DNA from: Lindgomyces ingoldianus
Taxonomy: Eukaryota > Ascomycota > Dothideomycetes > Pleosporales > Lindgomycetaceae
Direction of reading: 5' to 3'
NCBI RefSeq assembly: GCF_010093535.1
Contig: NW_022985162.1
Coordinates: forward strand, 3,012,637-3,076,636
DNA: 64,000 bases
Of the stretch, positions 36,037-48,089 are shown in pieces. Under the pieces are notes generated by a model. It saw nothing but the letters and a program-made list of their open reading frames with translations. It was not told where the DNA came from and did not search any database. The position numbers and the translations under genes were made by a program. Positions within the stretch are counted from its first letter, which is position 1. Each line of letters opens with the position of its first letter.

Positions 36037-37717
36037 ATGGATATCGAGCCGTTGAGTTCACTAGCGCGCCTTTTAAAGCTTTTGCTCTTATTTCTATCAG
36101 TTCTCGTATGTGTTCTCACTCCTTATATTGACTCTATTCTTAACAATGACAGGTCGCCTACGCTATCCTCAAAGGCTTCTACAATGTTTTCCTTCACCCT
36201 CTACACTCATACCCTGGACCCCTCTTAGCCCGTTTCACCGTCTTAGTTGCCCAAAATCAAGCACTGAAGGGCCGCAGCCCCTTTTGGCTCCACGAACTGC
36301 ACAAGAAATACGGACCTGTCGTACGCTTGAAACCTGACGAGCTGTCCTTCATCGACCCGGAAGTTTGGAAAGACGTATATGGTCATAAAGGATCTTATGG
36401 CGCAGGATCCTTCGTGAAAGAGCCCAAGTTCTACGGCCCAGACGTATTCGGTTCGCCTCCGGGTCTCACCAGGGCGGATGCCGTGGCTCATGCCCGACAG
36501 CGCAAATTGGTATCGCATGCCTTCAGCGACAAGGCACTGCGAGAGCAGGAGAGTTTACTGAAATGGTATGTGGAGTTGTTGATTCAGAAGCTGCGAGAGG
36601 CAGAAAGAAAACCCGACAATAGGGCAGTTAACCTGGTGGATTGGTTCAACTTCACCACCTTCGACATCATGGCGGACCTTACCTTTGGGGAACCCCTCAA
36701 GCTTCTCGATGGCTCAGATTATTCACCCTGGGTCCGCTCCCTTTTTGCAAGCTTGAAAATGATCCTGATGATCCAGATCTTGCGCGCGTGGCCTGGGATG
36801 GAAACTTGCCTGAACGCCCTGATACCGAAGTCTATCAAAGAGAAATGGAAACTGCATATGCGACATTCAATTGACCGAGTTGAGAAGCGTTTGGCGCGTA
36901 AGACAGATCGACCGGATATCTGGACTTACGTAATGCGGTACTCCGAAAGCGAGGAGAACAAAGGAAAGGGTCTTGAGACGACTGAAATGCATTCAGACGC
37001 TGCGTTGTTTATGCTGGCTGGAACTGAGACGACAGCAACTGGACTCAGTGGTGTAACCTACCGGTTGCTGAAGAGTCCGGAACGGCTCGCAAGACTGACG
37101 AAGGAGGTTCGAGAAGCGTTTCCTACATATGACGATATGACAATGGTGAGACTATCGCAGCTAACGTATTTGGGTGCTTGTTTGGAGGAAGGATTGAGGA
37201 TTTACCCTCCTGTTCCATTAGGCTTAGAGAGGAGAACCCCATCCAGCGGCGCGAGAGTTGGTGGACATTGGGTCCCTGGAGGCGTGAGTAACACTAGCCC
37301 TCCTTCCATCATGTAGAATGCTAACGATTTCAGATGACTGTTCAGCTGGCGCAATATGCGGCCTACCATTCTCTATTGAACTTCAAGAACCCTGATGACT
37401 TTATTCCCGAACGATGGCTTCCTGAAGGTGAAAAGGAATATGCATCAGATAAGAAGGAGGTCCTGAATCCATTTTCGTACGGTCCAAGAAACTGCCTAGG
37501 GAAGAAGTAAGTTTTTGTCCTTTCCTCATGGTATTAAGGGATTCGCGCTGATAATCGTAGCTTGGCCTATCACGAAATGCGCCTAATTCTCGCTAGTGTC
37601 CTCTGGAATTTCGACATGGAGCTTTGCGAAAGCTCGGAAGGGTGGCTAGACCAGCAGGTCTTTGTCCTTTGGGACAAGAATCCTTTGATGGTCAGATTGA
37701 CGCCCATTAGAAACTGA
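36037..37717 (+). CDS. Cytochrome P450 monooxygenase
   Basis: Four exons, 36037-36105, 36153-37283, 37334-37506 and 37561-37717, join in phase to 509 residues, the usual size of a microsomal fungal P450. An N-terminal anchor helix (LLKLLLLFLSVLVAYAIL) is followed by the PGP hinge. The I-helix oxygen-binding motif is AGTETT (near residue 312), ExxR is EEGLR (near 365), PERW is present, and the heme Cys loop is FSYGPRNCLG (near 447), split from the rest by the last intron. The enzyme would hydroxylate a small hydrophobic substrate at the ER with a P450 reductase. Sequence around HPLHSYPGP and the overall pattern resemble the isotrichodermin C-15 hydroxylase-like group often found in secondary-metabolite loci, but the substrate cannot be told. 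Confidence 0.93.
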
Positions 37718-38438
37718 CCCCGGGCCAGACTAGATGGGGACTTTATGTAAGGATTCTCCGGTCCCAGCTTGTAGCTCTATTGGCAAAATTACAGGAGAAT
37801 GCGGCCTTGGTACTTAATCGGTATCGTATAATGGTTTGCTTTTGTCCCACACTCAACCTCGACTTTCAAGTGATTTTCTACTTTTCTTTCGCTCTTGAAT
37901 TCTTCGCCCTCTGCATCAAGCTCCCTCACGGAGCGGCCTTGGAGGTTTTGGTCTAATTATTGGATTCCGCAACGTGTCTGTGATGTACCTTAGGTGAATA
38001 TTTCCTCACGTAACCAGCGGTTGAACTGTCTTCCGTTACCATTCCCTCCTTAGAGCAACAAGCCACACTTTGCTAAAGTATCTCTTAAATATTTCGCTAG
38101 TAGTGGGCAGAGTATTTCAAGAAAAAAATCCAGAACAATTTTCCATCTCTTATCGAAATCGTAGTTTCCTCGATCCCCCACCGTTGAGAGCCAAGAGTGT
38201 TAGTATCGCCGTCCTTTCCTCCTAACTTTTTGCAGACTCCTTCCGTGTTTACTGCCGATTTGCGTTTAAGTAGGCAAGCACTGTGCCGCCGTTGAGATCT
38301 AGGTGGTCTCGCATATCCCGAAATCAACATGCCACATTGCAACTCGAAATCGAATACAAAACCTTCACTGCAGCCCCCGTCTACGTTGTCGGTACCTGGG
38401 ATCGAGAACCCCCTCCTACCATTGCCGAAATACTTAAA
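37718..38438. other. Intergenic spacer
   Basis: 3' region of the P450 and 5' region of the F-box-like gene. A minus ORF (38097-38603) overlaps the latter and is treated as a shadow. Confidence 0.5.
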
Positions 38439-39008
38439 ATGTCGAAGTTCTACGACATCCCTAACGAGATCTGGGATATCATTTTCCCTCAACTTCCTCT
38501 CTACGAGCTCTGGCAGATCTTCACCTGCGAAAGTGAGAAATACCACAGGTTGGCCTACCTTGCTATTACAGCCTATGTTCCACGCCTGACGCTGCGACAC
38601 CATCCGAACAACCAGAAGTTGCCCTCAGCCACATCTTTCGAATTCCAAGAGTTTGTCAAAGATAAGGACGGCATTACTCCTTACGCCATCTTCAAAGAAC
38701 GGTTAGCCGTTACAATCAAGACTCGATGCCCACTGGGAGATTACGCTAAGCGTAAAGTGGCGGAGGGGAAACGGCTAGAGGCGCTTCCAATGCCAGAGAT
38801 AGGGTACAAGATGGACTTCAAGGCAAAGCTCACCGCGACAGCGAAGCGCAAATACATGAAGTTTAATCAGGAAAAAAGAGAGGTTACTATAGAGTGGCAG
38901 GAGATGATTGGAGATTTCTTCTGCAAGACGGAAGAAGATGTGCAGAACCTTGCTAAATGGAAGCAGATGACGACATCTGAGGTGTGGGCTGAACATGGCC
39001 TGTACTAG
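38439..39008 (+). CDS. F-box-like protein, short
   Basis: A 189-residue frame starts at the ATG of MSKFYDIPNEIWDIIFPQL, which matches the start of an F-box (IPxEIWxxIF...LWQIFTCE). The frame stays open upstream to 38283 but only via GTG, so 38439 is preferred. The remainder is a basic helical segment (KRKVAEGKRLEALP, TATAKRKYMKF) ending with an acidic stretch. F-box proteins recruit substrates to SCF ubiquitin ligases via Skp1. No substrate-binding repeats are visible, so the target is unknown. Single exon, intact. Confidence 0.7.
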   Translation: MSKFYDIPNEIWDIIFPQLPLYELWQIFTCESEKYHRLAYLAITAYVPRLTLRHHPNNQKLPSATSFEFQEFVKDKDGITPYAIFKERLAVTIKTRCPLGDYAKRKVAEGKRLEALPMPEIGYKMDFKAKLTATAKRKYMKFNQEKREVTIEWQEMIGDFFCKTEEDVQNLAKWKQMTTSEVWAEHGLY

Positions 39009-40231
39009 GGAGGGCATGAAGGAAGACTGTTGAGAGTATTTTATGGTTGGTTTACACGTCGGAGTCTGCCTGCTGTTTTGCTGTGGTTGGTCATTGGGCA
39101 TCGACGTACGTGTGAACATATCCCGGAGGATCTGGATAAAGGATATGTGTTGTACGTTGTTTGAGGACTCAGCTCTCACATATCAATAATATAGCTATGT
39201 CGAATTGTTGTATGATAGTGTAAAATAACTACAAAGCGCGTTGCTAAATCATGGAACCTGTTTCATACTCTGGATAGCGATGAAGTAGCGTAAGAAGATG
39301 CTCACAAGAGCGAGCTAATAGATCCGCGATTAGCGAGTCTTCTTCGGTACAAAGAACTTCACGATAGATATAGACGCCACGCTTTAAACTCCGAGTACAG
39401 TAACTTCGCAAATTCTGCATCGGCGCTCAGTAAACCACTCCTCCCCTTCTGTGAGACTATTTACTTTAACCGTGTTTGCCAGCCAGCGCGTGTCTGCATA
39501 CCCCGAGAGTAATGTGGCACGGTGTGTCGGCATAATTTAAGACTTCTTGCAAGCTCGAGCCCAGAAAGTAAAGTATAGAACCCATGGAAGGGGAGGAGGG
39601 CGACGATAGTGAGAGAATAAGATTTCGAGAGCGGCGCAGTGGGACGTAGAGGAGGTATGGATGCGGAGAGATTAAAAGGACAGAGGAAGCCAGATGTGAG
39701 GGGTAAATGATACAACATGTAGTGGGACAATAGTAAATAAATGTTCAAATGTATTAAGAGACGAATCCTTAGTTATGATCAAAGATTAGACGAAAGACTA
39801 TATACGTATATACATGTGATGTGGTCCTTAAGTCCACCGTATGGGTTCCGAGCCCCAGCCGTGCGCTAGCCTAGGGGGCAGCTGGGGCCTATTATAAGGG
39901 TTGTAAATACTACCCCTAACACTAGTTATTACTAAGAAGACTTAAGGAGTAGTATAATGTAAGAAAAGATATAAGAACGAGACGTTAGCGAAACGAGCTA
40001 TAAAGCATAACGCAAGCAAATTACTGTAAGGTATTCGAGCAGGGAGCGTTGGGATGCCACGAAAGGACTCAATAGATGCATTAAATGGGTAGTGAACAGA
40101 CAGACAGACTAGAGCTTGAGGAGTTCTCAGGGTCAAAGCTGCAAGTGCCGTATACACCCAAACGATCCCCGCTCGACTGACCCTCAGCCAGCCCTCGGGT
40201 ACACTGGAGGAAAAGTATCCTTTCAATTACT

Positions 40232-40655
40232 TGTTATATCTCGAGTTCCTTTACAGGACAAGGTGTGAGATTTAGTCAATGAGGGAATAAGCAGGGCTAC
40301 CCGAAGGGAGTACGAATAAGATCACGTGATGAATCGTAGCCTTAATCACCGACACGCTGGTGCGGGTATGGACAAGAAGGTATTCCAAAAGATAAGGATT
40401 CTTATTCATTGAATACTAGAGAAGGGAAAGAGAAGAGACAATGTAAGCAGAATTGGGTTGCAACGGATTTTATTGTGTTGTATAAGTGTAGGTTGGTGCT
40501 CTGTGTTCGAGCTGAATAAATAGTGCATGAGATGCTAAGCTCATATGTGGTCAGGTGACCTGTGGTTGCTTACAAACTATTCTACGCGGTTTTGTTAAGT
40601 TCCTGTTTATATATAAGAGGACGGGTTAGTGAATTGTTAGCGCCTCCCACTAACA
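40232..40655 (-). mobile_element. Candidate solo LTR (retrotransposon remnant)
   Basis: Read on the minus strand this 424-bp segment begins TGTTAGTGGG and ends GAGATATAACA, giving TGTTA...TAACA terminal inverted repeats like an LTR. It holds a TATATATAA box about 40 nt inside its start and an AATAAA-type polyadenylation signal in the middle, in the order expected for U3-R-U5. The flanks (TTACT left, CACCA right) are not a target-site duplication, and I see no primer-binding site. The second LTR and all internal genes are absent. A solo or truncated LTR is the best reading, resting on structure only. Confidence 0.45.
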
Positions 40656-41047
40656 CACCACTAACCTGCCGCTAGCCTCCTCTGATTGGTTGACTGACCT
40701 CCATATAGAGTTTTGAGAGAGCGTCATGGATGAGGGTGTCTTCGGACTAATCGTGGAAATGGGGCGAGAGGCGGTGGTAGGTATTGTTGCGCTCAGAGGC
40801 CTAGGAAGGTGCTTTGTGGGATTTTGATGTTAATAGCTAGTGGGTTGGTACGTTGGAGCGCAACAGGGTGACCCTTTTGGGCCCCTTCGACTTCCTCATC
40901 AGCACACATAAGTAGCTCTCAACTCCCCCGTGTCTCTCCCGCAACTTTTAGAAAGCGCTGATCTCGTTCTCTTCTATCCTCACCCCTTCCCTCGATCCTG
41001 ACATTCGAACGGATAACCCACTCGCTCGCTTTCGCGACAAGTTACCG

Positions 41048-41074
41048 CCCCCCCCCCCCCCAAAAAAAAAAAAA
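41048..41074. repeat. C14-A13 homopolymer block
   Basis: Fourteen C followed directly by thirteen A. Real tract lengths are uncertain in any assembly. Confidence 0.85.
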
Positions 41075-41821
41075 TACGCTGTTGTTAATAAAACTACTCA
41101 ATTTCCGCGCCACACTCTATCTAAGAGACAGAAGGCGGTATTTCCTGTACAAATAAGGGTCGTGAACGATGTGGTGACGGTCGTTCTGCGACGGATTCTA
41201 CATCCGCCGCTACAACCGCCGTTGGTTTTGGTTTGCTTAGAAAGTAGGAGGATACAGGGGCCTTTAAAGCCTAGCGCTATTTCTCTGACGACTTGGAGGT
41301 GAAAAGGGAGAGGGCGCTGTCTGCTTTAATATCATACAAGTTCTAGCCGCTGGATAACTGCCTAATGATTGGGCCAGTGATAGACGGCTATCGTCATCGT
41401 AGCATAGCGAGCTAGAAATCGTAAGCGCCCTTTCCCCCAAATCCTCGTGCCCATCACGCTGCACCGTTCATTCTACTGACCTGTGTATCTCTGTAGGTAC
41501 TTTACCGATGTTATACAAGTAGATCCATATAGTGTTTGGCTAGACCTGTGTCGCGAATCGGCAGATCTGAGGCTAAGTTACGTGCATTTCAGGTATATTT
41601 ACGCTAGGGTTTCGATAGACTTCAGAAGGCACCCTTCCTAAGCATTCTTTTAAGCACCCCTAGTACGAGGTTCTTCCCTCTAGTGTTTGCTACAAGCCTA
41701 GTGCTTATTCCGTATACTCTCACAGATTACTCCGTAGCACAACACTTATTTATATTCTTTACAATATATCGACCGTATCAACCAAAACAAGTTAAAAATC
41801 TAATACAAGGCCTAAGTCGCA

Positions 41822-44324
41822 TTATACAATAGTAATACTCACCTTCTTACTCCCCTTGAAGTTGTCATTTCTATCAGAACCGTGGAACAAGCCTCTACGT
41901 ACCCACAGCTGCTTTCCTTCCTTTTCTCCCAAGGTAATTTTACTTACTACTAAACCAGCAATGAGCCTAACGCCACCGCCAAGTGAATCAAATGAACAGA
42001 GCAAAAGAGCATGCAAATGTACCTCTTTTCGCAGAAAGTCTTTTGGATCATCGGGGTAGAAGATGAATGTCTCTGGACTTGGATGTGGCGGCATTTCTGT
42101 AGACGGTCTTGGGGTTGAGTGAGAAAGAGGTACTGGTTCTAGCTCTTTAACACCGAATACCATCCTAAACGCCATGGACTGATGCTTCTGCTTGCGAGTT
42201 GAACAAATCGCTGGCTGCAGAAATCCAGAAATGGTAAGGTGTCCTGCAATTACCTCCCCAAATCGCATGTCTTCTAACGCTCTCCTTACGGAGCATTCTT
42301 CAACCTTGACATGTATCTCAATATCGTCAGGCATCCCAAACCGATGTCCGAACCAGGTTGGGCCATTAAAGCTAGCCCAGGACCAAGACGGAGCTATGTA
42401 TTGATTCGTTTCGCTGAATTGAGAAAAATCGTAATCGTCCGAGCGATGAGGAAACCATATTAGACACTGAGGAAGATATGCCTTCCAAAGCCCAGCAAGG
42501 TATTCGTCTCCCAGAACACGGCCGAAGTATTCCGCGACAGCAGAAACAGCCGGCAGAGTATCAGAGCGAAATGTAGCCGTTCGCATCGAATAAGTCTCAA
42601 CAACCTTAATCCAAGCCTTCAGCGCATCCGGAAAAGTACCTTCCTTCCATTTTACCTCGCTAAACGGTACTAGCTTCTGACTCTGATTAAGGTCCAGACC
42701 CAGATCATCGACTTTCCCTCCATCAGCGTAATAGGTGGTTTTACATTGCCATCGTATACGATACGAATCATATGCCAGCACCCGTGGCGATAAAATATCT
42801 TCTTGCAAAGCCCAGGCTCTTGTATTGAGCGGTTCAGAGGAAGTGCGATACGTCGTGAATCGCCTAGCAGAGATTTTGCTTCTTGAATTATCCTCACCTA
42901 AGTAAAATGGTAGTAAAAACCACTGGGGTTCCTCGTCCCGTCGAATTCTCTTTTTAAGAAAACCGTCCTTGACACTTTTTGCCGAACTAGCTGAGATTGT
43001 AAGAATGGCGTTAGAGTAAATAAACCCCATTTTCTGAATCTCGCGCGCTTTATCTTCCGATGAATCTTGGATAATGCATAGAGCGTCGATCCAAAGATAC
43101 TGGAACCCCAACTTGCGGCAAGCTAGAATAGCGTCTTTAATTGTTTGGGGGGTTGAAGCCAGTGGTACTCCGAGAATATAGGTTTCCAGAGTTGCGGTTG
43201 TTAAAACTGCTGGCTGAGGACCACCCCAACAATAGCTGAGAGCTACGTAAGGAGCCAATTTTCCTTGTGATATACATAGTTTTATTAATCCGTCGCTTTC
43301 AACTGTTCGAAGGTCGAGAACACGAGTTGGTAATGGTACTGACGTGTTCGAGCATTTATCGTGGGAGCCTAAGCAGGTGGAAATCCATGATTTAGCAAGA
43401 TCAAATGCGTCTTTTGAATTCACATCTGGATTCTCGGGTCTGATTTTCACGAACGAAGAGGCTGGTTCGTCTGTCATGCATTAGCAAGATTCTCATATAA
43501 AGCACCAACTTAAGGAGTCACAATAGATTTCCATTTTCTTTGGCGTAAATGCCCCCTTAATATCTCGAGTAGTGCGAGTGATTTAACTTTGAATCTCTCA
43601 CCAATATGAGATATTAAAATAGGGTGCCTCGAGTACTGTGGGAAGTTCAAAGCACGAAACTCTTCACAGAGCCCGGTACGACAATATCATGTATGTCACC
43701 CAGTACGTTCCGGAATTGTGACTACATGCCAATATACTGGAAGCTCTTGGAAGAGTGTTCAAAAAAATAATTTATAAACGTAAAAATCTGCATTACCTTT
43801 TTCTGCCGCAACATCAAGCCACTACAGCACCATAGAGTCAGCCTTTTATTATCCAAGAAAGTGACTGAGAGTATTACACAATCTCAAAACCGCGAAGCAC
43901 AAAACAACAAGTACGAGCCCTTAAAACTTACAATCCCACTCCCTTTACCTCCTCTCTCCTCATCTGGCTGAACAACAATCTTGTCAAACACCCTACTCCC
44001 ATCTTCCACCTCCCAATGTTGACTGTAGAAAAACGTAAGCGGCATCTCCTCATCCCCCGCCTTCCACCTCTCAATCAACTCGGCATTCGCCCAACTGTCA
44101 GGGACACCGTAGTAATGTGATTTAAGAGTATGATTGAAGATAATCGTGCAAAGGGGACAACCAAGAGCGCTTGAGGCATGGAGACGTTTGCGAGTCGTGG
44201 TCCATGAGTAGCCTCGACGACCATCCCCTGGTTTAGCGAGGAGGGTGTCAAGGTTTTGGGAAGAGACCGTATAGCAGGAAGTACATAGGCGAGTGGTGGA
44301 TATAAATTGTTCTTGGATAGACAT
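41822..44324 (-). CDS. HET domain protein (heterokaryon incompatibility)
   Basis: The main exon 43470-41822 carries the HET domain: YVALSYCWGG, TPQTIKDAILACRKLGFQYLW, WIDALCIIQDS, and IYSNAILTISAS, followed by RAWALQEDILSPRVL and WSWASFNG. A 5' exon, 44324-43932, gives the usual N-terminal part with two Cys pairs (CTSC, CPLC). A small exon at about 43555-43522 and a 51-nt intron (43521-43471, branch CTAAT) link them in phase, for 691 residues. The first intron would then be about 376 nt, long for this window, so the exon 2 start is uncertain. HET proteins trigger programmed cell death on contact between incompatible individuals, usually downstream of NLR sensors. The frame is intact, unlike the two NLR-like genes 10-20 kb away. 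Confidence 0.85.
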
Positions 44325-46747
44325 CTTGATGTTGGAGGGGTGGTTGTTGGAGTCGCACGAAGTGAAATAGGCTGCCTAAGTCCTAAGTAGAGTGACTGCT
44401 GCGACGATTGCCTCAGCCAATTATATAAGCGAACGCTTGCGCCGGCGCACGAGCGCAGGAGGCTTCGCATCTCATTCACTACTCCTTATCTTGACTTCTT
44501 AAATCACCGGCATCTTTGGATTAGGTTCTCAACGTTTATCACTCAGACGCTTGCGTGCATTATTGTGCGGCCATCGGAGTCTATCTCCTTAAACGAAGAC
44601 AACATGAGAAGTGCATTTTACAAGAGGACTGGCGTGTCATTCTTATTGGCTCGATGGAGCATTTAACGCTTAACTATATTTGGACAATGGATAGAAGATT
44701 CTGGTTACCGACAAATCAAAACATTTAGACTTGAGGGATAAGAGGGGAGTGCCTCGGTCAGCCTAGTTTCAGTCACGTGTAGTATCAGGTGACTATTGCC
44801 TTTCGCTAGGTCTTGGCAGAAAGTCTTTTCCTACATTTGGTGCAGCGTTAAAATAGAAAACTACTCATCTCCATTTCACCTTTCCCCTATTTTCATAATC
44901 TGGAATATTATTAATGGAAAATTATCTCCGATTGTTACATGTCGCCACGGGTGACACGATTTCCGACCCAGGGTACATTGTATCACGACCTGGGGTAACT
45001 GTAGTCATCTAATCTTGCTCAGTTGACGAGACTTTTCTCAACGAAAATTATGGGTCCCGGAGCTGGGTAAAGCCGGATCGGGAGTACCAGAGCAATTTAA
45101 GTATATGGGGCTATCTGTACATCTTGGGATTAGGGATGATGTGCTTCTCTTGGGTAAGGAAGTGTCGCGTGTGATTGGAAAGCAGAAAACGTTCCAGGTA
45201 TGAATGGGTCTAGGCTGTGATAAATGCTCGATCGATTTTAAACGGTACGCTATCATTCACGCAGTAGTGGGGGCACTTCGAAGCCGGAGCCATAGGGTAA
45301 GATCGCGGAGGTTCGTAACTCGTATGTTCGTTCCCCAAGCTGTGCTTATTCTTTGCATCTGAATTCTCACAGCACCTTCCCAATGGGAAAAGTTACACGG
45401 TCCGCTCCCAGGAATCGTAGTGCACGAGTGAAATAGTGTCATGAAATAGGATGGAGCAACTGGGCGAGAGGGAAGTAAAGTTGAAAGCCGAAAAGCGAAA
45501 CGAAAAATGGGAGAAGCGCCAAACATAGAAAACCCACTCCATGAAGCCTTCTCCCACGTCTTCTGCAACCCCCCTACATGACCTCATCAACGTCAACTTG
45601 TCAAACTAACCACCGAATACCAAAATATCAAAATCTTTCTCAGAGCGATACGCCGCCTTGTCGGAGTCATCCGCGGCATAAACACCCCAGCCTCTGCTTA
45701 CTAGGGAAATGTAACTCGTACATATTGTCCTAGTATCGGCCCGGCATACGCGAATCTAGGCATGTTGGGTGTCAACTTGAGAGCGATTGTCCACCTGCAT
45801 AAAATAACCTTCTGCCGATATGCCGTCTCCCTGAATGACTACGGTATTTACCATGCTCATTATGGAAAAGGAGATTCGCTTCGGAGGACACTCAGTTCGC
45901 AACCGATGCTTACCCTCGAAGAAGACCTAGTCCTTGAGCGTGACTCCTGCTAAGATATGAACTGCCCTGTACCAAAAGAACGAGAGTTGGTCTAGAGCCA
46001 GTGCATGCAGGATCTGCCGAACCAGTTAGTGCTGAATATCGTCGAGCGCTTGAGTCCGATCCGGCAGCGGACGAAGTGTCGTTGTTCACAGCCCGGGCTC
46101 GGACAATTGAGCTAGGAAATCATGCTGAGATTCCAGCTACAATACGCGCAACTAGGATTCGACTTTGGCATGCCGCCACAAAGCAAAGAGGGCAAGAAGA
46201 AGCGCCATGAACTCAAGTTCTAATGTATGAGCCTTACGAAAAGTGCCATTGCTTTGCTCATTCCGGATGCACTAGCTTGGGATAGCCATATGCTTTCAGC
46301 AGTTGAGGAACTGTACGGCGAGCTTTGATGCAGGGTTTTTGCGAAGGGATTTCTCTTTGTGGTCAGGGATAGGGATAAACCCCACTTCTAAAATATGAAC
46401 AAATTGATTGCTGGAGTAAGACGGAAGGTCTTGTTCGGTGATTATTTCGAGAAGATAGAAATCTTGAAGTGGCAGATTAGGCAGGAGATTCGGCATCGGA
46501 TTCCGGTTGATTTGGGGTGGTTTATTTGAATAAATAGGTGGGGGTAGACTATTAAAATAAAGTCAAAGGGGGCCGGTAATGGAGGGTTTAGAATTTGGGG
46601 CTGTATATCTAGATATGCTGATACCTAGCCATTCTGAGACATTGCGGTGTTGAGTTATTAGTGGTTAAAAATTTGGCTTGGTCTTTAACTGTGGTTCCAC
46701 GGTGGGTGTGTCTCCCAACAATCGCTCGAGGGGTTTAGAAAGCCAGA
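44325..46747. other. Gene-free region
   Basis: Only short frames. The plus strand near 46001-46210 has an Ala/Arg/Glu-rich frame without start context or domain, and 45257-45568 minus is similar. AT-rich patches near 44.6-45.0 kb suggest decayed sequence. No gene is supported. Confidence 0.45.
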
Positions 46748-46882
46748 GTGGCAGCTATATTCTCGTACACATCACGAAACTTTCCACCATCCCGTACTTC
46801 GTCACCAAACGCACCTGCTAGCACATATGCTCTCTCCTTCTGGAAGGAGCCCCCCCAAAGTATTCAGTGGAGCATATCCGCG

Positions 46883-47740
46883 ATGTTCGATCCAACCGAC
46901 GCATTAAGCTTTTTCCAAAGCAAGACTTGGCGGCGCTTTCGTAAGCCTTCGAAGCCTCCGAGGACCGCAGAATTCTTTCTGCCTCCAGAGATATGGCTCA
47001 AAATCCTGGAAAATGTCCCGCTTCCTACGGTGTGGCTCTCTTGCCGCTACGTATCTCACTCATTCCGTAATTGGGCCGAAAACGTTGCCCAGCACCAATA
47101 CCTCCCAGACACCAGGTTGGGTACTTGGGAAATGGACGACACTTGGGACGGGGAGCCGCCAAAGTTATGCGCCTTGTACTTCAAAGGCCTGGAATCCAAG
47201 AATTCAAGATTTGCTGTGTTTTCCAGAGTACCATTGGCTGACTATGAAGTCTTGCGAGCAAAACATGAGGATGAGGGTTTGCAATACCGCCCAGTAATCA
47301 AGAAGATGGCGTTGCAACAGGAACGAAAACGAATCAAAGGAGGTGAGGTTGCCGATTGGTTCACCCCCATTCAACCTTACCAAGACCTTGCCCAATGCAA
47401 TGAATATGGGCCTAGGAGCTGGCTTGGTCACCCGGCGTGGGTGTGGGAGGACCATTGGCAAGTCATGCGGATGTCCAAAATTACTCGATGGATGATCTGT
47501 CTATGCCACCAGGAGCGTCTGACTTCCATCAGGCCGAAATCCGTAAAGAGATATGATGGCGTTAGGGTGATACTAATAATCGACTGGAAGGAACTATTTC
47601 AGGAGTGGAGCAGGTGTCTCCGAGCAAAAGAAAACTTAGATAAATGGGGTCGCGGACGGGTTATTCCTTGGAGGCAACACTTAATCGCGACAATGCGCCA
47701 CTTGGTGAGACGAAGAAAGGGGATTTATTCGGGGTTGTAG
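46883..47740 (+). CDS. F-box-like protein
   Basis: A single exon from the ATG at 46883 gives 285 residues. The frame is open further upstream but only from GTG (46748). After a basic stretch (TWRRFRKPSKPPR) comes an F-box: FFLPPEIWLKILENVPLPTV, then CRYVSHSFRNW. The C-terminal part has aromatic motifs (WLGHPAWVWEDHWQV) and a basic RRRKG tail without known repeats. Probably an SCF adaptor with an unknown target. Intact. Confidence 0.72.
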   Translation: MFDPTDALSFFQSKTWRRFRKPSKPPRTAEFFLPPEIWLKILENVPLPTVWLSCRYVSHSFRNWAENVAQHQYLPDTRLGTWEMDDTWDGEPPKLCALYFKGLESKNSRFAVFSRVPLADYEVLRAKHEDEGLQYRPVIKKMALQQERKRIKGGEVADWFTPIQPYQDLAQCNEYGPRSWLGHPAWVWEDHWQVMRMSKITRWMICLCHQERLTSIRPKSVKRYDGVRVILIIDWKELFQEWSRCLRAKENLDKWGRGRVIPWRQHLIATMRHLVRRRKGIYSGL

Positions 47741-48089
47741 GGAAGTCCTAGGGACTCTAGAGGGGTGAGGAAGGAGAGATGGCAACAGAGGATATATTTA
47801 GGACGAGGGGGACTCAATAGAAGGTAGAGAGGCAGGACAACGTCACGAGAGATATGAAAGGGTGCTTTGCAAATTTGGGATTTTCCCAACTGCCCACGCA
47901 ATATGCATATATGTTAGGACTATGTTCCTGACAAGAAGTAAATCAATCCGTCTGTGTGTTTCGCAGGAGGCGACACGGGAAAGACAAAAGTCTTGGCAGT
48001 AAATTTCTCCAACGACCCCGCGGGGCGTCAACCCCTCTGAACAGCATCTCTCACCATGAACCCCCCACGACCCCTAATACAGCACGATT
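47741..48089. other. Intergenic spacer
   Basis: 3' region of the F-box gene and promoter of the RING-like gene. Nothing else is recognised. Confidence 0.5.

Larger units (their letters stand above)
39009..41821. other. AT-rich, repeat-bearing gene-free region
   Basis: Apart from the LTR-like element and homopolymer tracts listed separately, only short frames occur. A compact inverted repeat (GCCCCAGC ... GCTGGGGC) sits at about 39852-39890. Composition and scattered TAG/TAA triplets suggest remains of transposable elements. No reverse transcriptase, integrase or transposase motif was recognised. Confidence 0.45.

Noticed and set aside
46748..46882. Upstream extension of the F-box gene
   Set aside because: Open frame but begins at GTG, not ATG; the first ATG is 46883.
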